Assembly (NCBI RefSeq): GCF_003668045.3 | Contig: NC_048603.1 | Location: 9,887,904 to 9,951,903, forward strand | Source of the DNA: Cricetulus griseus | Taxonomy: Eukaryota; Chordata; Mammalia; Rodentia; Cricetidae | Direction of reading: 5' to 3' | Length of the DNA: 64,000 nucleotides | Part shown: one piece after another, positions 33,532-43,890 of the stretch | How positions within the stretch are numbered: position 1 is the first letter of the stretch | Layout: each line of letters starts with the position of its first letter | Translations under genes and position numbers: made by a program | The notes under the pieces: generated by a model | Told to the model about the DNA's origin: nothing | The model's input: only the letters and a program-made list of their open reading frames with translations | The model's database searches: none

Positions 33532-33753
33532 GTACTGGCTGGTTTTGTGTTCACTTGACACAAGCTAGAATCATCGGAGAGGAAGGAGCCTCAGCTGAGG
33601 AAACGCCTCCATGAGATCCAGCTGTAAGGCATTTTTTCAATAGTCGAAACAGGGGAGGACCCATTCCACTGTGGGTGGTGCTATTGATGGGCTGGTGGTC
33701 CTGGGTTCTATACGAAAGCAGGCTGAGCAAGCCAGGGGAAACAAGCCAGTAAA
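33532..33753 (+). mobile_element. LTR-like rodent repeat, left part
   Basis: 'ACTGGCTGGTTTTGTGTTCACTTGACAC', 'GGAAGGAGCCTCAGCTGAGG', 'ATGAGATCCAGCTGTAAGGC' and 'GGGTTCTATACGAAAGCAGGCTGAGC' are a very common rodent repeat. The right part is at 33974-34145 after a B1 insertion. The family name is not assigned; the end resembles MaLR LTRs. Confidence 0.75.
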
Positions 33754-33765
33754 CAGCACCCCTCC

Positions 33766-33961
33766 AGCCGGGCGTTGGTGGTGCACGCCTTTAATCCCAG
33801 CACTCAGGAGGTAGAGCCAGGCGGATCTCTCTGAGTTCGAGGCCAGCCTGGTCTCCAGAATGAGTGCCAGGATAGATAGGCTCCAAAGCTACACAGAGAA
33901 ACCCTGTCTTGAAAAACCAAAACCAAACAAACAAACAAACAAACAAACAAACAAAAAACCC
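33766..33961 (+). mobile_element. B1 SINE inserted in the LTR-like repeat
   Basis: A full-length sense B1 beginning AGCCGGGCGTTGGTGGTGCA, of the 'GGTCTCCAGAATGAGTGCCAGG' variant, with a small GATA duplication and an (ACAA)n tail at 33918-33956. The exact 12-base duplication CAGCACCCCTCC is at 33754-33765 and 33962-33973. Confidence 0.97.
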
Positions 33962-33973
33962 CAGCACCCCTCC

Positions 33974-34145
33974 ATGGCCTCTGCATAAGCTCCTGCCTCC
34001 AGGTTCCTGCCATGCTTGAGTTCCTGTCCTGACTTCGTTCAATAATGAACAGCAATATGGAAGTGTAAGCCAAGTAACCCCTTTTCTCTTCAACTTGCTT
34101 TTTGGTCGTGGTGTTTCATTGCAGCATTAGAAATGTTAACTACAG
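33974..34145 (+). mobile_element. LTR-like rodent repeat, right part
   Basis: Continues directly as 'ATGGCCTCTGCATAAGCTCCTGCCTCC', 'GAACAGCAATATGGAAGTGTAAGCC', 'CAACTTGCTTTTTGGTCGTGGTGTTTCATTGCAGC', ending 'GAAATGTTAACTACA'. The reading across the B1 is continuous once one duplication is removed. Confidence 0.75.
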
Positions 34146-35025
34146 GAGTCGTAGACCTTCAATATGTTCACACACCTTTTCCAGATAAAATATTTGGAAA
34201 ACTTACACCAAAAATTCAAATGCCTATTTGTTCTATTTATTCAAATGACACAATAATGGCTTCCATTAGCATTTTGTGTCTTATATAATTCATTGTATAG
34301 TTTTAATTAAGTTATAAGGAAGAGTGAGATTTTTTGAAAAGAAAAAAAGGATTTTAAATGTTTATGGAATGCCAAGGATCCAGAATATTTCAAGTAATGT
34401 AAAACAAAAAGGAAAAGAAGACAGCATGAGAGCAATCATTTTGCCTGACTTCACAATTATAACGTTTCAGTAATTTTGATGGTATGAGGATAAATAGATT
34501 AATAATATAGAAATAGACTTAGTCATATCTCCAACTTACAGCCATTTATTTGATACAGAAATCACATAAAAATCCCACATAAAACATGAGTCTGTAAGGG
34601 TGGCCTGGAAAGTACTAAATGGATTTAAAACAACCAAACAAAAATGATATTATTTGGGTTTTGCTTCTTAAGAGAAATACTTTGGAATGAAAATTATGAC
34701 ATTCTTAGATTAGTAAAATAAGGAAACTTGTAGAAAGCTGTGTTTCTTATAGGGTGGGAATTCCCTTGATAGTAATTTGATTAAATGGGGGCAATGTTTC
34801 AATTAAAGCAGCGATCGGGAGGCGGCTGAGTTGGGAAATCATAACCAGTGCAGTTCTGCTGCCGAGGCTCTGATTCCCACCACTGTTGGTTAGTCACACA
34901 GTGTACAAATGATCTTTGGGAACAGGGCCTCCTGCCTGGGTGTGGATGGCATTGTTCTAAATTAACTGGCTGATCTTTGTGGAAAGAAAAAGTATGGTTT
35001 CATTCTTTTGGTTTAATTTTACTTA
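34146..35025. other. Unique sequence; 34740-34920 is a candidate conserved block
   Basis: No repeat signature is visible. 34750-34910 has balanced composition, retained CpGs (AGCGATCGGGAGGCGGC) and AT-rich homeobox-like words (AATTTGATTAAAT, TTTCAATTAAAG). This is suggestive of an enhancer but not proof. Confidence 0.25.
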
Positions 35026-36239
35026 ATTTATTTATTTTTAAAGTTTGTATTCATTTTACATACCAACCACAGTTTTCCCTCCCTCCCCTCCTCCCCTTTC
35101 CTGCCACCTCCCCCCACAACCTACCCCCTACCCACTCCTCAGAAAGGGTAAGGGCTTCATGCACCTTGTCCCACTGCCAGGGGCCCCACAAACAGACCAG
35201 GCCACACAACTGACACCCGTGTGTAGAGGGCCTGCTGCGGTCCCATGCAGGATCTCCAGCTGTCAGTCTAGAGTCTGTGAGCTTCCACAACCTTGGGTCA
35301 ACTGTCTCTGGGGGTTTCCACATCATGATCTTGAACCCCTCCCCTTGCTCATATGATCGCTCCTCGCTGTCTTTGACTGGACTCCTGGAGGTCGGCCTGG
35401 TGCTTGGCTGTGAATCTCCGCATCTGCTTCCATCATTTGGTGGATTGGGGTTCTATGATGATAGTTAGGGTAGTCATCAATTTGAATACAGGGGTAGGCT
35501 GGATCAGACACTCGCTTCACTATTGCTAGGAGTCTTAGCTGGGTTCATCCTTGGGGATTCCTGGGACTTTCCCTAACACCAGCTTTCTCCCTAACCCCAT
35601 CATGGCTTCCTGTATCATTTCTCCATCCCCCCTCCAACTTAAGCATCCCATTCATTCATGTTCTCATCTCCCATACCTTACCCCATTACCCTCAACCCAT
35701 GCCCCCAGTTTCCCCTTCCCAGAGTTATCCACGTGTTCTTCGTGGGGTCCTCCTTGTTACCTAGCTTCTTTGGAGCTATGGATTTTAGTCTACTTATCTT
35801 TTGCTTTACATCTAGTATCAACTTATGAGTGATTGCAAACTGTGTTTGCCTTTCTGAGTCTGGGTTACCTTACTCAGGGTGAGTTTTTCTAGTTGCATCC
35901 ATTTGCCTGCAAATTTCATGATGTCATTATTTTTTCCAGCTGAGTAATAATCCATTCTGTAAATGTAGCACATTTTCTTTATCCATTCTTCAGCTGAGGG
36001 GCATCCAGGTTGTTTCTAGTTTCCTGGCTATTGCAAATAATGCAACGATGAACATAGTTGAGCAAGTATCATTGTGGTATAATTGAGCATCTTTTGGGTA
36101 TATTCCCAAGAGTAATAATGCTGTGTCTTGATTTATATTGATTCCCAGTTTTCTGAGAAACCACCATACTGATTTCCAAAGTGGCTGTATAAGTTTTCAC
36201 TCCTACCAGCTCTACATTCTCTCCAGCATAACTGTCATT
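35026..36239 (-). mobile_element. Older rodent L1, 3' UTR and ORF2 end, antisense
   Basis: From its 3' end at 35026 (TTATTTATTTTTAAAGTTTG) the complement of the UTR runs to about 35900, followed by the complement of the ORF2 C-terminal end ('CCATTCTGTAAATGTAGCAC', 'CATCTTTTGGGTATATTCCC', 'CATACTGATTTCCAAAGTGG'). The body stops at 36239 where a second L1 starts with its own 3' tail, so the second copy probably landed inside it. Full of stops. Confidence 0.85.
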
Positions 36240-39005
36240 AGTGTTTTTTTTTAATCATTTTTTTATTTGAATTAGAAACAAGATTGATTTACATGATATC
36301 CCAGTTCCCTCCTCCCTCCCGTCCCCCCTACCACCCCCCCATCTAAAACCCTACCTATCCCATATCCTTTCTTCTATTCTTCCCCTGACTCAACCTTTCT
36401 GCTCCCTCATGACCTCTGCACCCTTCCTCTTCTTCCCTTCTCACTCTCATAGCTCCCTCCCCCTCTTCCCATGCTCTCAATTTGCTCAGGGGATGTTGAC
36501 CCTTTCCCCGTTTCCAGGGGACCATGTATGTCTCTCTTAGGGTCCTCCTTGTTTACTACCTTCTCTGGCAGTGTGGATTGTAGGCTGGTAATCCTTTTCT
36601 CTATGTCTAAAATCCACATGTGAGTGAGTACATATAATGTTTGTCTTTTTGTGATTGGGTTACCTCTCTCAGAATTGTTTGTTCTAGTTCCATCCATTTT
36701 CCTGCAAATTTCAAGATTCTATTGTTTTTTTTCCGCTGAGTAGTACTTCATTGTGTAAATGTACCACATTTTCTCTATACATTCTTCGGTTGAGGGGCAT
36801 CTAGGCTGCTTCCAGTTTCTGGCTATTACAAATAGTGCTGCTATGAACATCGTTGAACAGATGTCCTTGTTGTATGAATGTGCATCTTTTGGGTATATGC
36901 CTAGGAGTGGAATTGCTGGATCTTGTGGTAGACTCATTCCCATTTTCTTGAGGAGTCGCCATACTGATTTCCACAGTGGCTGTACAAGTTGGCACTCCCA
37001 CCAGCAGTGGAGAAGTGTTCCCCTTTCTCCACATCCTCTCCAGCATAAACTGTCATTGGTGTTTTTGATTTTGGCCATTCTGACAGGAGTAGATGGTATC
37101 TCAGAGTTGTTTTGATTTGCATTTCCCTGATGGCTAAGGATGTTGAGCACTTTCTTAAGTGTCTTTCAGCCATTTTAGATTCCTCTATTGAGAATTGTCT
37201 ATTTAGTTCTGTACCCCACTTTTTAATTGGATTGTTTTGTGTTTTGGAGACTAGCTTCTTGAGTTCTTTGTATATTTTGGAGATCAGCCCTCTGTCAGAT
37301 GTGGAGTTGTTGAATATCTTTTCTCAGTCTGTGGGCTGCCGTTTTGTCTTGCTGTGTCCTTTGCCTTACAGAAGCTTCTCAGTTTCAGGAGGTCCCATTT
37401 ATCAATTGTTGATCTCAGTGTCTGTGCTACTGGTGTAATGTTCAGGAAGCAGTCTCCTGTACCAGTTAATTCAAGGGTATTTCCCACTTTGTCTTCTAAT
37501 AGGGTTCTAATCAGGTGTTCAGAGGTGTGTGGGTTAATATCAGGGTTTTCAACTCTATTCCATTGGCCTAGCTGTCTATTTTTGTGCCAATACCAAGCTG
37601 TTTTCAGGACTATAGCTCTGTCATAGAGGTTGAAGTCAGGCATGGTGATGCCTCCAGAAGTACAAAGGAAGGCTACTAATTTTTGTTTTAGTTAATCTTG
37701 TCTCCCACCACATTACAGAAGGTAATTATCAGTTGTAGGAGTTACCTGGTAGAATTTTTGGAGTCACTTAAGTATATTATCAAATCGTCTGCAAATAGAA
37801 AAAGTTTGTCTTCTTCCTTTCCAATTTGTATCCCCCTTTGTTGTAGGATTGCTCTAGCTAAAACTTTGAGTACTATATTAAGTAGATAATGGAGATAGTG
37901 GACAGCCGTGTCTTGTTTCTTTCTTTGTTGCATCTTTGTGGGGTTTGGGCATCAGGGTTATTGTAGTCTTATAAAAGGAGTGTGGCAATGTCCCTTCTAT
38001 TTCTATTGTGTGCAACAATTTGAGGAGTATTAGCTCTTCTTTGAAATTTTGGTAGAATTCTGCACTGAAACCATCTGGCCCTGGGCTTTTTGTTCTTTTG
38101 GTTGGGATACTTCTAATGGCTGCCTGTATTTCCTTAGAAGTTATAGGTCTCTTTAAATTGTTTATCTGGTCTTGATTTAATTTTGATATATGGTGCCAAT
38201 CCAGAAAATTGTCCATTTCTTTTAAATTTTCCAATTTTATGGAGTACAAGTTTTTGTTCTCTGGGTTTCCTCAGTGTCTGTTCTTATATCGCCGTTTTCA
38301 TTTCTGATTTTGTTAATTTGGTTATTCTTCTGCCTTTTGGTTAGTTTGGATAAGAATTTGTGTCTCTTGTTGATTTTCTTGAAGAACCAACTCTTTGTTT
38401 CATTGATTCTTTGTATTGTTCTCTTTGTTTCTATATTGTTGATCTAAGCCCTCAATTTGAGTATTTCCTGGTGTCTATACTTCCTGGGTAAATTTGCTTC
38501 TTTTTGTTCTAGAGCTTTCAGGTGTTTTGTTAATTCACTAGTGTGGGATTCTCTGACTTCTTTATATAGGTGTTTAGTGTTATGAACTTTTCTCTTAGCA
38601 CTGCTTTCATAGTGTCCCATAAAGTTTGGATATGTTGTATATTCATTTTCATTGAGTTCTAGGTAGTCTTTAATATCTTTCCTTATTTCTTCCTTAAAAC
38701 AATGGTAATCCAGTTGAGCATTATTGAGTTTCCATGAGTTTGTAGATGTTCTGTAATTTGTGTTGTTGCTGAATTCTAGCTTTAAGCCATGGTGGTCCAA
38801 TAAGATACAGGGGATTATTCCATTTTTTTGTATCTGTTGAGATTTGCTTTGTGATCAAGTATGTGGTCAATTTTAGAGAAGGTTCCATGAAGTGCTGAGA
38901 AGAATGTGTATTCTTTTGTGTTTAGGTGGAGTGCTCTGTAGATGTCTGTTAAGCCCATTTGAGTCATAACATCTGTTATTTTCCATTGCCAACTTGTTTG
39001 ACACA
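36240..39005 (-). mobile_element. Second L1, 3' UTR and 5'-truncated ORF2, antisense
   Basis: The 3' tail (T10 at 36244-36253) is on the left. The UTR runs to about 36718 and ORF2 from there to about 39005, breaking off in the endonuclease domain. The rest of ORF2, ORF1 and the 5' UTR are missing. The same UTR ('GAATTAGAAACAAGATTGA', 'CCTTTCTTCTATTCTT.CC') recurs at 60008-60596. About 400 bases seem to be missing at about 37654-37665, between 'ATGCCTCCAGAAG' and 'AAAGGAAGGCTACTAAT', compared with the usual order. Confidence 0.92.
36719..39005 (-). pseudogene. Broken L1 ORF2 (endonuclease/reverse transcriptase)
   Basis: ORF2p nicks target DNA and copies L1 RNA in normal elements. This copy is dead. 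In protein order: endonuclease end with …FSKIDHIL… (frame 38815-39069), linker (38444-38800), RT fingers with …KSPGPDGFSAEFY… (37878-38249), the catalytic FADDLIIY with its two aspartates at 37784-37789 (frame 37742-37933), thumb and connection (37284-37643), and the C-terminal Cys/His motif CWRGCGERGTLLHCWWEC (36719-37150). At least six frames are needed, with a deletion near 37660. No function is possible. Confidence 0.92.
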
Positions 39006-39455
39006 GTAAGGTAGCATGGAACATACTTAAGTTTGATCTTTTGACATCCTGATGACAGAATCTAGACAAGGATCAGAGGCCTACTGGAGAACAAATGGTT
39101 GTTATCTGCTAAGACCTCTGATCATTCCTTTAAGAAGTCGTCAGTGCTATACGCCTGAAAACAAGATCGACTAACAGCTCAGTCTCAGGTTAGACATGCC
39201 CATCTGTATATTCAGAACAACAAATTCGAAGACATGGTTCTTCGGTGCCATGGATGTCAAAATCATGAGCAAAGGCTCATAGGTAGCTTCAAAAACCATC
39301 ACAGGCATGGTGAAGAGCAGATTATAGTCTGTTTCCAGTGTTGAATCCTAACATTTTATGACAGAGTGCGGCATCACCCCTACTACATGCTCTTCCTGCT
39401 GTGCCTCAAGGTGTGAAAATGAGGGAGATTTTTATACTTTAAAATCTATTTTAAT
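39006..39455. other. Unassigned block after the L1 break, possible retrocopy
   Basis: Non-L1 DNA with a plus-strand open stretch at about 39168-39347 (…YIQNNKFEDMVLRCHGC…, no start codon at its head) ending in TGA. The minus strand of the same segment is also open for some 45 codons. I do not recognise either product. It could be a fragment of an old retrocopy or chance. Confidence 0.25.
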
Positions 39456-39573
39456 AGCTGGGCATGATGATGCATGCCTTTTATTCTAGTACTCAGGAGG
39501 CAGAGGCAGGCAGGACTACAAAGCAATTTTTCCAAGGCAGGCAGGGCTACAGAAAGAAACCCTATCTCAAAAA
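39456..39573 (+). mobile_element. Degenerate B1-like SINE
   Basis: 'AGCTGGGCATGATGATGCATGCCTTTTATTCTAGTACTCAGGAGG' and 'GGGCTACAGAAAGAAACCCTATCTCAAAAAAATG' frame a B1 with a rearranged middle, in which 'GGCAGG' occurs twice. Confidence 0.75.
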
Positions 39574-39669
39574 AATGAATACATAAAAAAACAAATAAGT
39601 AAATGATTTATTTTCAAAACATAACACATAGTCTCTTCTTTGGGAAGAAATACAATTTTCAAAACTTTC

Positions 39670-39847
39670 TTTTTTTTGTTGTTGTTGTTGTTTGTTTTTT
39701 GTTTTTCGAGACAGGGTTTCTCTGTGTAGCTTTGGAGCCTATCCTGGCACTCACTCTGGAGACCTGGCTGGCCTTGAACTCACAGAGATGCGGCTGCCTC
39801 TGCCTCCCGGGTGCTGGGATTAAAGGTGTGCGCCACCAACACCTGGC
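39670..39847 (-). mobile_element. B1 SINE
   Basis: A (GTT)n tail, then 'CGAGACAGGGTTTCTCTG', the 'GGCACTCACTCTGGAGACC' variant and 'GTGCTGGGATTAAAGGTG' to 'CCAACACCTGGC'. Full length and little diverged. The flanking duplication is poor. Confidence 0.95.
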
Positions 39848-40248
39848 CAGCTTTCTGTGTTTATATACACACTAGTGAAGTGTGCATCTTTTATTTTACA
39901 ACCATTTTCAAAGCATTATGGAAATTGAATCTGTGTCTCTGAATTTGACAGTATTGAGATGGAGTGCCCATGCTCAAGGTGATATTCAAATTTACTAGCG
40001 TTCTTCAAAACAACATTGATCATGTCATATAAACTTTATAATGTTTGGTTTTCTTTCTTGACATTAGGATTAATAGGAAATATATGTGACATGCTAGCAT
40101 GTCAAATTCCTGGAACCTACTAAATGTCCATGACAGATGGATACAGCCATTCCTCAGCTTCATTCAGGTTTCAATTTAGACAAACATAGTGAAGCCTGAA
40201 AAACACTCTAGGTATATTTTTTTAAAATGTTTAAAATAGTCTCACCCT
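39848..40248. other. Unique sequence, nothing recognised
   Basis: No supported feature. Confidence 0.35.
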
Positions 40249-40578
40249 GTCTGTGGTGGTTCAGAAGAACACAGGCCACAAAGGGAGTGGCGCTATTAGG
40301 AGTTGTGGCCTTGTTGGAGGCAGTGTGTGTCTGTGGGGCAGGCTTTGAGGTCTCTTTTTCTCAAGCTTCCATCAGTGGGACTGGCAGTTGACTTCCTGTT
40401 GCCTGCAAGACATAGGACACTTGGGTATTCTCCAGCGCCATGCCTGACAGCATGCTGTCATGCTTCCCACCACGATGAACTGAACCTCTGAACTGTGAGC
40501 CACCACAATTAAATGCTTCCTTTATAAGAGTTGTCTTGGTCCTGGTGTCTCTTCACAGCAACAGTAACCGTTACCTAG
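40249..40578 (+). mobile_element. MaLR-type solo LTR (ORR1/MT-like)
   Basis: It begins TGTCTGTGGTGGTTCAG. It contains 'GGAGTGGCGCTATTAGGAGTTGTGGCCTTGTTGGAGG', 'CATGCTGTCATGCTTCCCACCACGATG', 'GAACCTCTGAACTGTGAGCC', ATTAAATGC, and 'TATAAGAGTTGTCTTGGTCCTGGTGTCTCTTCACAGCAAC'. This order is the usual rodent MaLR LTR. No internal part follows. Confidence 0.8.
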
Positions 40579-43500
40579 GATTCTAGTATTTTGAAAAATA
40601 AGTATTTTATGAAAGTTAATAATATTTTATGCTGTACCAGGTGAAATTATTATTTTGGTTACATTCCAATTTATATTATTCAATGTAATTGACAAGAAGT
40701 TTGTCTTTACTCATTTATTTTTTATATCAGACTAAAATATTCCATTATTTTTATATTTTAAGAATTTGGTTCCTACATGAAGGCAATTAACTATTTCTTT
40801 TGTTTTCTCTACTACAAAGCTAGTAAACCTATATACAAAACATGATGGAAAACTATTGGCTCAGCAATAGAGATAGAACAAATTCTGTAACTGTATTCTT
40901 CCTTCTTAGAGAGGTTTATATTTTCTCCTTGGATTAATATAGGTTGAAATGATGAAAGAAGAATATAAGTACCAACAATGAAGTTTCATTTGTCCATTCA
41001 ACAGGTATCATAAGAAGGAGTAGGGAAGACATGATTCCTACTCTTTAGGAGAACATTAGTAAGTCTATTTTACAGATTGAGTTAGTGAAGTTAGTCACAA
41101 ATGCCATGAGAAGGAAGAACACAGTATGATCAGCTGAGAGGAAATGGCTAGCTTGGCTAGGTAGGATACCTATGGATAGCTTCTCTTATGGAATTATTTG
41201 GAATGGAAAGTTAATTGACATGATTGATGTAATTAAACAGAGCAAAACATCCAGGAGGTAGAATGGAAATGGGTTCCTAGGAAGAAATGATTTTGAATTG
41301 CTAAACAAAGAGGGGTAGAAGAAGGAAGGGAAGGGTTAAAGTTTGATTGACATGGGTGCCTACTTTAAAAAAATCAAGAAAAAGAAATATTTAAGAAAAT
41401 ATAAATTCTTTCAGTGTTTGATATATTGATAATGTTATCGGCTTTCACTGCCCCAATTTAGACTACACTCCTTTTTATCTTAGTACTTACAATTGATTTA
41501 ATTTTAAAGTAACCTGGAACAGTAAAAACTGCTAAAGTTATGTGAATATTTTTCTGTATTAGGAGTGACATATGGATTATACATTAATCACCAAATAGGC
41601 TTCCATTTAAACAACCACTCTTAAACTTTACATTTGCTGGGCCGGTTCTCTTTGACAAAATATATTCCCAAATGTAAAGGGTAAAATACCTTGCAATTGT
41701 GGGATATTTTAGCTTGATTATGACTTGTCTACACACAAGGCTCCAATGGGTAATTAAGATAATTATCTGAATCACTGTAGGCAAATAATAATTTTATCTT
41801 AAATATACAAATAATTATCCAGTTAGGGAATCTCAACATTAAATAGCTAAGTGGGACTCTTATAGGGGTATTTTGATGATTTAAATGTAGATGGTTCATA
41901 AATATTAGTATTAAATTTCCCCTGAAAAAATCTTATGTTTAAAAAATATGGAGAAATGTCCTTGGCAGAATTATGTTAAAACCAAAGACTCACGAAAATG
42001 GCTTGAGATAGTTTAAAAAAAAACTGTGCTGCCATATAGAGCAAGCTTGAAACTGAAATGATTAGCTGGATGTTTTAAGTCACAAATGTATTTTTTCAGA
42101 AAAATCCCATGATCCCCAATTAACCACTTATTTTTACTTTCAACAAAGTAGTACTTGTGCTCTGTGTTAATTCTTGTGATGAGTTGAAGTTTCTAAAGAG
42201 AGAACAGATTTTCCCTATTCTTAGTAGGCTTTACAGATTCCTGTGGAAATCAATGAACACTAATAGATGGCTTTCTGTCACTGCTCATGAAGAGGATTGA
42301 TTTCTGCTCCACTCCAAGCATGCAAAAGTAAAACATCATGAAATGGAGAGAGAAGGGAAGGAAAGCAGAGTGAAGCAAACTCAGGATTTATTAGGTGCAA
42401 TGTCAAAAGAGCCTCTGAGTTGATATTATTCAAAGTAGTGGGAACCAGATAATTTGAAGAGGGCCCAAAAGTTCCATCGAACCAGGGGATGTCACCAACG
42501 TAAAACAGGTAAAGGCTTTTTAGAGTTAAACAGCAAGATCTTTAAAAGACAGGTTATTTTCCCCCTTATTTACAGATCTGAGGAGAGACAGTCATAGTGT
42601 GGTGTGAAAAGCCTGAAATATGTGCGGTGTGGCATAAAGAACACCTCTACCTAAGATAACTGAGAAAATTAACAAGAGAACTAGAACCTAGGTAAGCTAG
42701 TCTCAAGGAAATGGTCTGCATAGGGGCATGTGATAAAGAGGAATTTGTTGGCTATGGTCATGGAAGCCCATAGGGGGAATGTGGAGAAAAGTAAGATCTT
42801 TGTGGTTTGATCCTTAAAACGGACTGTGTTTCACATTTACTTTTGTTTAATTGTCAGGAGACTGATGGGCAACAGAACACATTAGCTTCAAATACCCAAT
42901 AAATTGCCTTAATTTACTTCATTCCAAAGGTATAGATCTTGTGCACATGTCTTGTTCTCAGGATATCATCTGATTTTCAAATGTCCTGGGCTTAATAAAA
43001 TATGAAGTACATTTTGCCAAGAAAATATCATCTATGATTGTAGGCTTGTTTGTTTTAGAAGAAATACAATCCTAATGTTTATGATTCATTTACACTTAAA
43101 TCCAAATACCACTGAGAGGAACCCCAAAGCTCATCCAAGATAGTTCTTGTCATTCATGCATTATTTTTAGAAGAGTTTTCCTTAAGTTATGTAGCTATGA
43201 AGATTAAATCATATCTAATTTGGAAACTTAAATGATATGGGCTCTCAGTTTAGAGAATAACATAACCACATTGAATCTTGGATATAGAAGGGATTCCAAG
43301 ACTTATCTGAGTCCTTCATTTCAAAGAAAGGGACCGCAGAGCAGAGAGGGCACCTGGCATATTAGCAATTGTATTCAACCAAGGAATCAACCGGTGTACA
43401 CTAATCACATGGTATTTAATTGGTTCTTCACATATGAGCACATGAGACAGAATCTTAAACATTCTAGTTGCTGGATAATGACTCTTTAATGAGTAGATCG

Positions 43501-43742
43501 ATGCCATTGAAACTCTTCCTATCAGATAAGTGTGCTGTAGTTGGCCATTCAGCATAGTCATTAGTCATCCACAAGTAGGGGCTGGGTTCTTGATGGGCTT
43601 TTGTCTTATGAGACACAATGGTTGGTCTCAAGAGGCTTTTGATAAAAACAAATGAGTAAGACATTCAACTTATTAAAGAAATAGATTAGCATGAGGTTAT
43701 AAGTGCCCTTTTGATAACTGTGTGAATAAAAATATTTATATT
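40579..43742. other. Longest low-repeat stretch, about 3.1 kb
   Basis: I recognise no SINE, L1 or LTR here. The DNA is AT-rich and frames are short. A block at 41990-42130 (…GCTTGAGATAG…, …AATTAACCACTTATT…) looks non-repetitive and could be conserved, but this cannot be tested from one sequence. Confidence 0.35.
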
Positions 43743-43890
43743 GGGGGCATGGTGGTGAATGCCCTCAATCCCAGCACTTGGTGGCAGAGGCAGGTGCATC
43801 TCTATGAGTTCAAAGCCAGCCTGGTTTACATATCAGGCCAGCCAGAGCTACATAGCAAGAACATATCTCAAAAACAACAACAGCAAAATA
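43743..43890 (+). mobile_element. B1 SINE
   Basis: 'GGGGGCATGGTGGTGAATGCCCTCAATCCCAGCACTTGG', 'CAGAGGCAGGTGCATCTCTATGAGTTCAAAGCCAGCCTGG' and an (AAC)n-rich tail. An older B1 without the cricetid-type middle. Confidence 0.9.

Noticed and set aside
36719..39069. L1 ORF2 frames as an active reverse transcriptase gene
   Set aside because: The frame is broken at several places, part of it is deleted and the 5' half is missing. It cannot make an enzyme.
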